A stretch of 5,808 nt of DNA from Spirochaetales bacterium (GTDB lineage: Bacteria; Spirochaetota; Spirochaetia; DSM-16054; Sediminispirochaetaceae). Position 1 is the stretch's first letter. Each line of letters begins with the position of its first letter. The position numbers and the translations under genes were made by a program. Shown here one piece after another: positions 5,650 to 5,808 of this stretch. Below the pieces are notes generated by a model that was given only the letters and a program-made list of their open reading frames with translations, made no database searches and had not been told where the DNA came from. The stretch spans positions 1-5,808 of the forward strand of contig JAASTM010000179.1 of assembly GCA_021767325.1 (NCBI GenBank), written 5' to 3'.

Positions 5650-5808
5650 CTACACCAGCGGATTGTTCACCTTCAGGCCGGGGAACCGCGAAAAGTCCCG
5701 GTCGGCAGTCCAGAGTTCCTCGACCCCGTGAGCCAGACAGATGGCGGCAATGCGCGCATCGTGGATGCGCGGGCCGGAAACCTGAGATGCTTCCAGCATG
5801 TGCCGCAG
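5650..5808 (-). CDS. C-terminal part of a second VapC-like PIN-domain toxin (partial)
   Basis: The gene enters from the right edge; 52 residues and a TAG stop (5650-5652) are visible. RIHDARIAAICLAHGVEELW carries the third PIN acidic residue (the Asp of HDA). The fourth is the first Asp of the following TADRDFSRFPGL, ending in NNPLV. This D-R-D-F-x-R-F-P ending is typical of a VapC subgroup different from the toxin at 1511-1879, so the two are not a duplicated pair. The N-terminal half and any antitoxin lie outside the window. The stop is 89 bases before the MFS start, and I see no terminator or other gene in that gap. Confidence 0.88.
   Translation of the reverse strand: MRHMLEASQVSGPRIHDARIAAICLAHGVEELWTADRDFSRFPGLKVNNPLV

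Noticed and set aside
1..5808. CRISPR array, tRNA or rRNA, transposase or IS terminal repeats
   Set aside because: No regularly spaced repeats, cloverleaf, or transposase motif was seen on either strand; the rearrangement at the left appears to have left only short scars.

Overview
The window looks like an accessory region of a free-living bacterial chromosome, built around a small arsenic-resistance operon flanked by toxin-antitoxin genes and a solitary AAA ATPase. Base composition is uneven. The lines I counted by eye give about 73% GC for the first 60 bases, about 63% in the MFS gene, and about 42% in the ATPase gene, so the ATPase is probably an import. No marker fixes the taxon. Multi-copy AAA/DUF4143 ATPases, VapBC pairs and thioredoxin-type ArsC occur in many anaerobic bacteria; Spirochaetota is a weak guess.

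Layout. Bases 3-146 are the 3' end of an unrecognised plus-strand gene. Bases 147-229 hold a 14-bp perfect palindrome and a good promoter placed so that the AAA/DUF4143 ATPase (230-1408, +) would be translated from a leaderless mRNA. Bases 1413-1500 are a degenerate copy of the 3' end of the arsC domain. Everything further right is on the minus strand. From right to left it runs: a partial PIN-domain (VapC) toxin (5650-5808), a 12-helix YcaD-like MFS transporter (4133-5560), an ACR3 arsenite carrier (2986-4038), an ArsR-ArsC fusion (2133-2957), and vapB-vapC (2073 down to 1511).

How the genes work together. The acr3-arsRC pair is a compact arsenic operon. A promoter and an ArsR/SmtB-like inverted repeat lie just upstream of acr3, so the ArsR half of the fusion probably represses its own operon. 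Its ArsC half would reduce arsenate to arsenite, and ACR3 would export the arsenite. The linker of the fusion contains an in-frame ATG with a strong Shine-Dalgarno sequence, so a free ArsC may also be made. vapBC has its own promoter.

The most unusual feature is the architecture at the left. The ATPase and vapBC each sit between a copy of a 30-bp element R (131-160; 1493-1522) and a copy of the arsC 3' end S (1421-1500; 2144-2223). The order is R-module-S, R-module-S, with a shared CTGCCCTGC at the S/R junction. This is what a tandem duplication of R-vapCB-arsC3' would leave if the first vapCB copy was later replaced by the ATPase gene.
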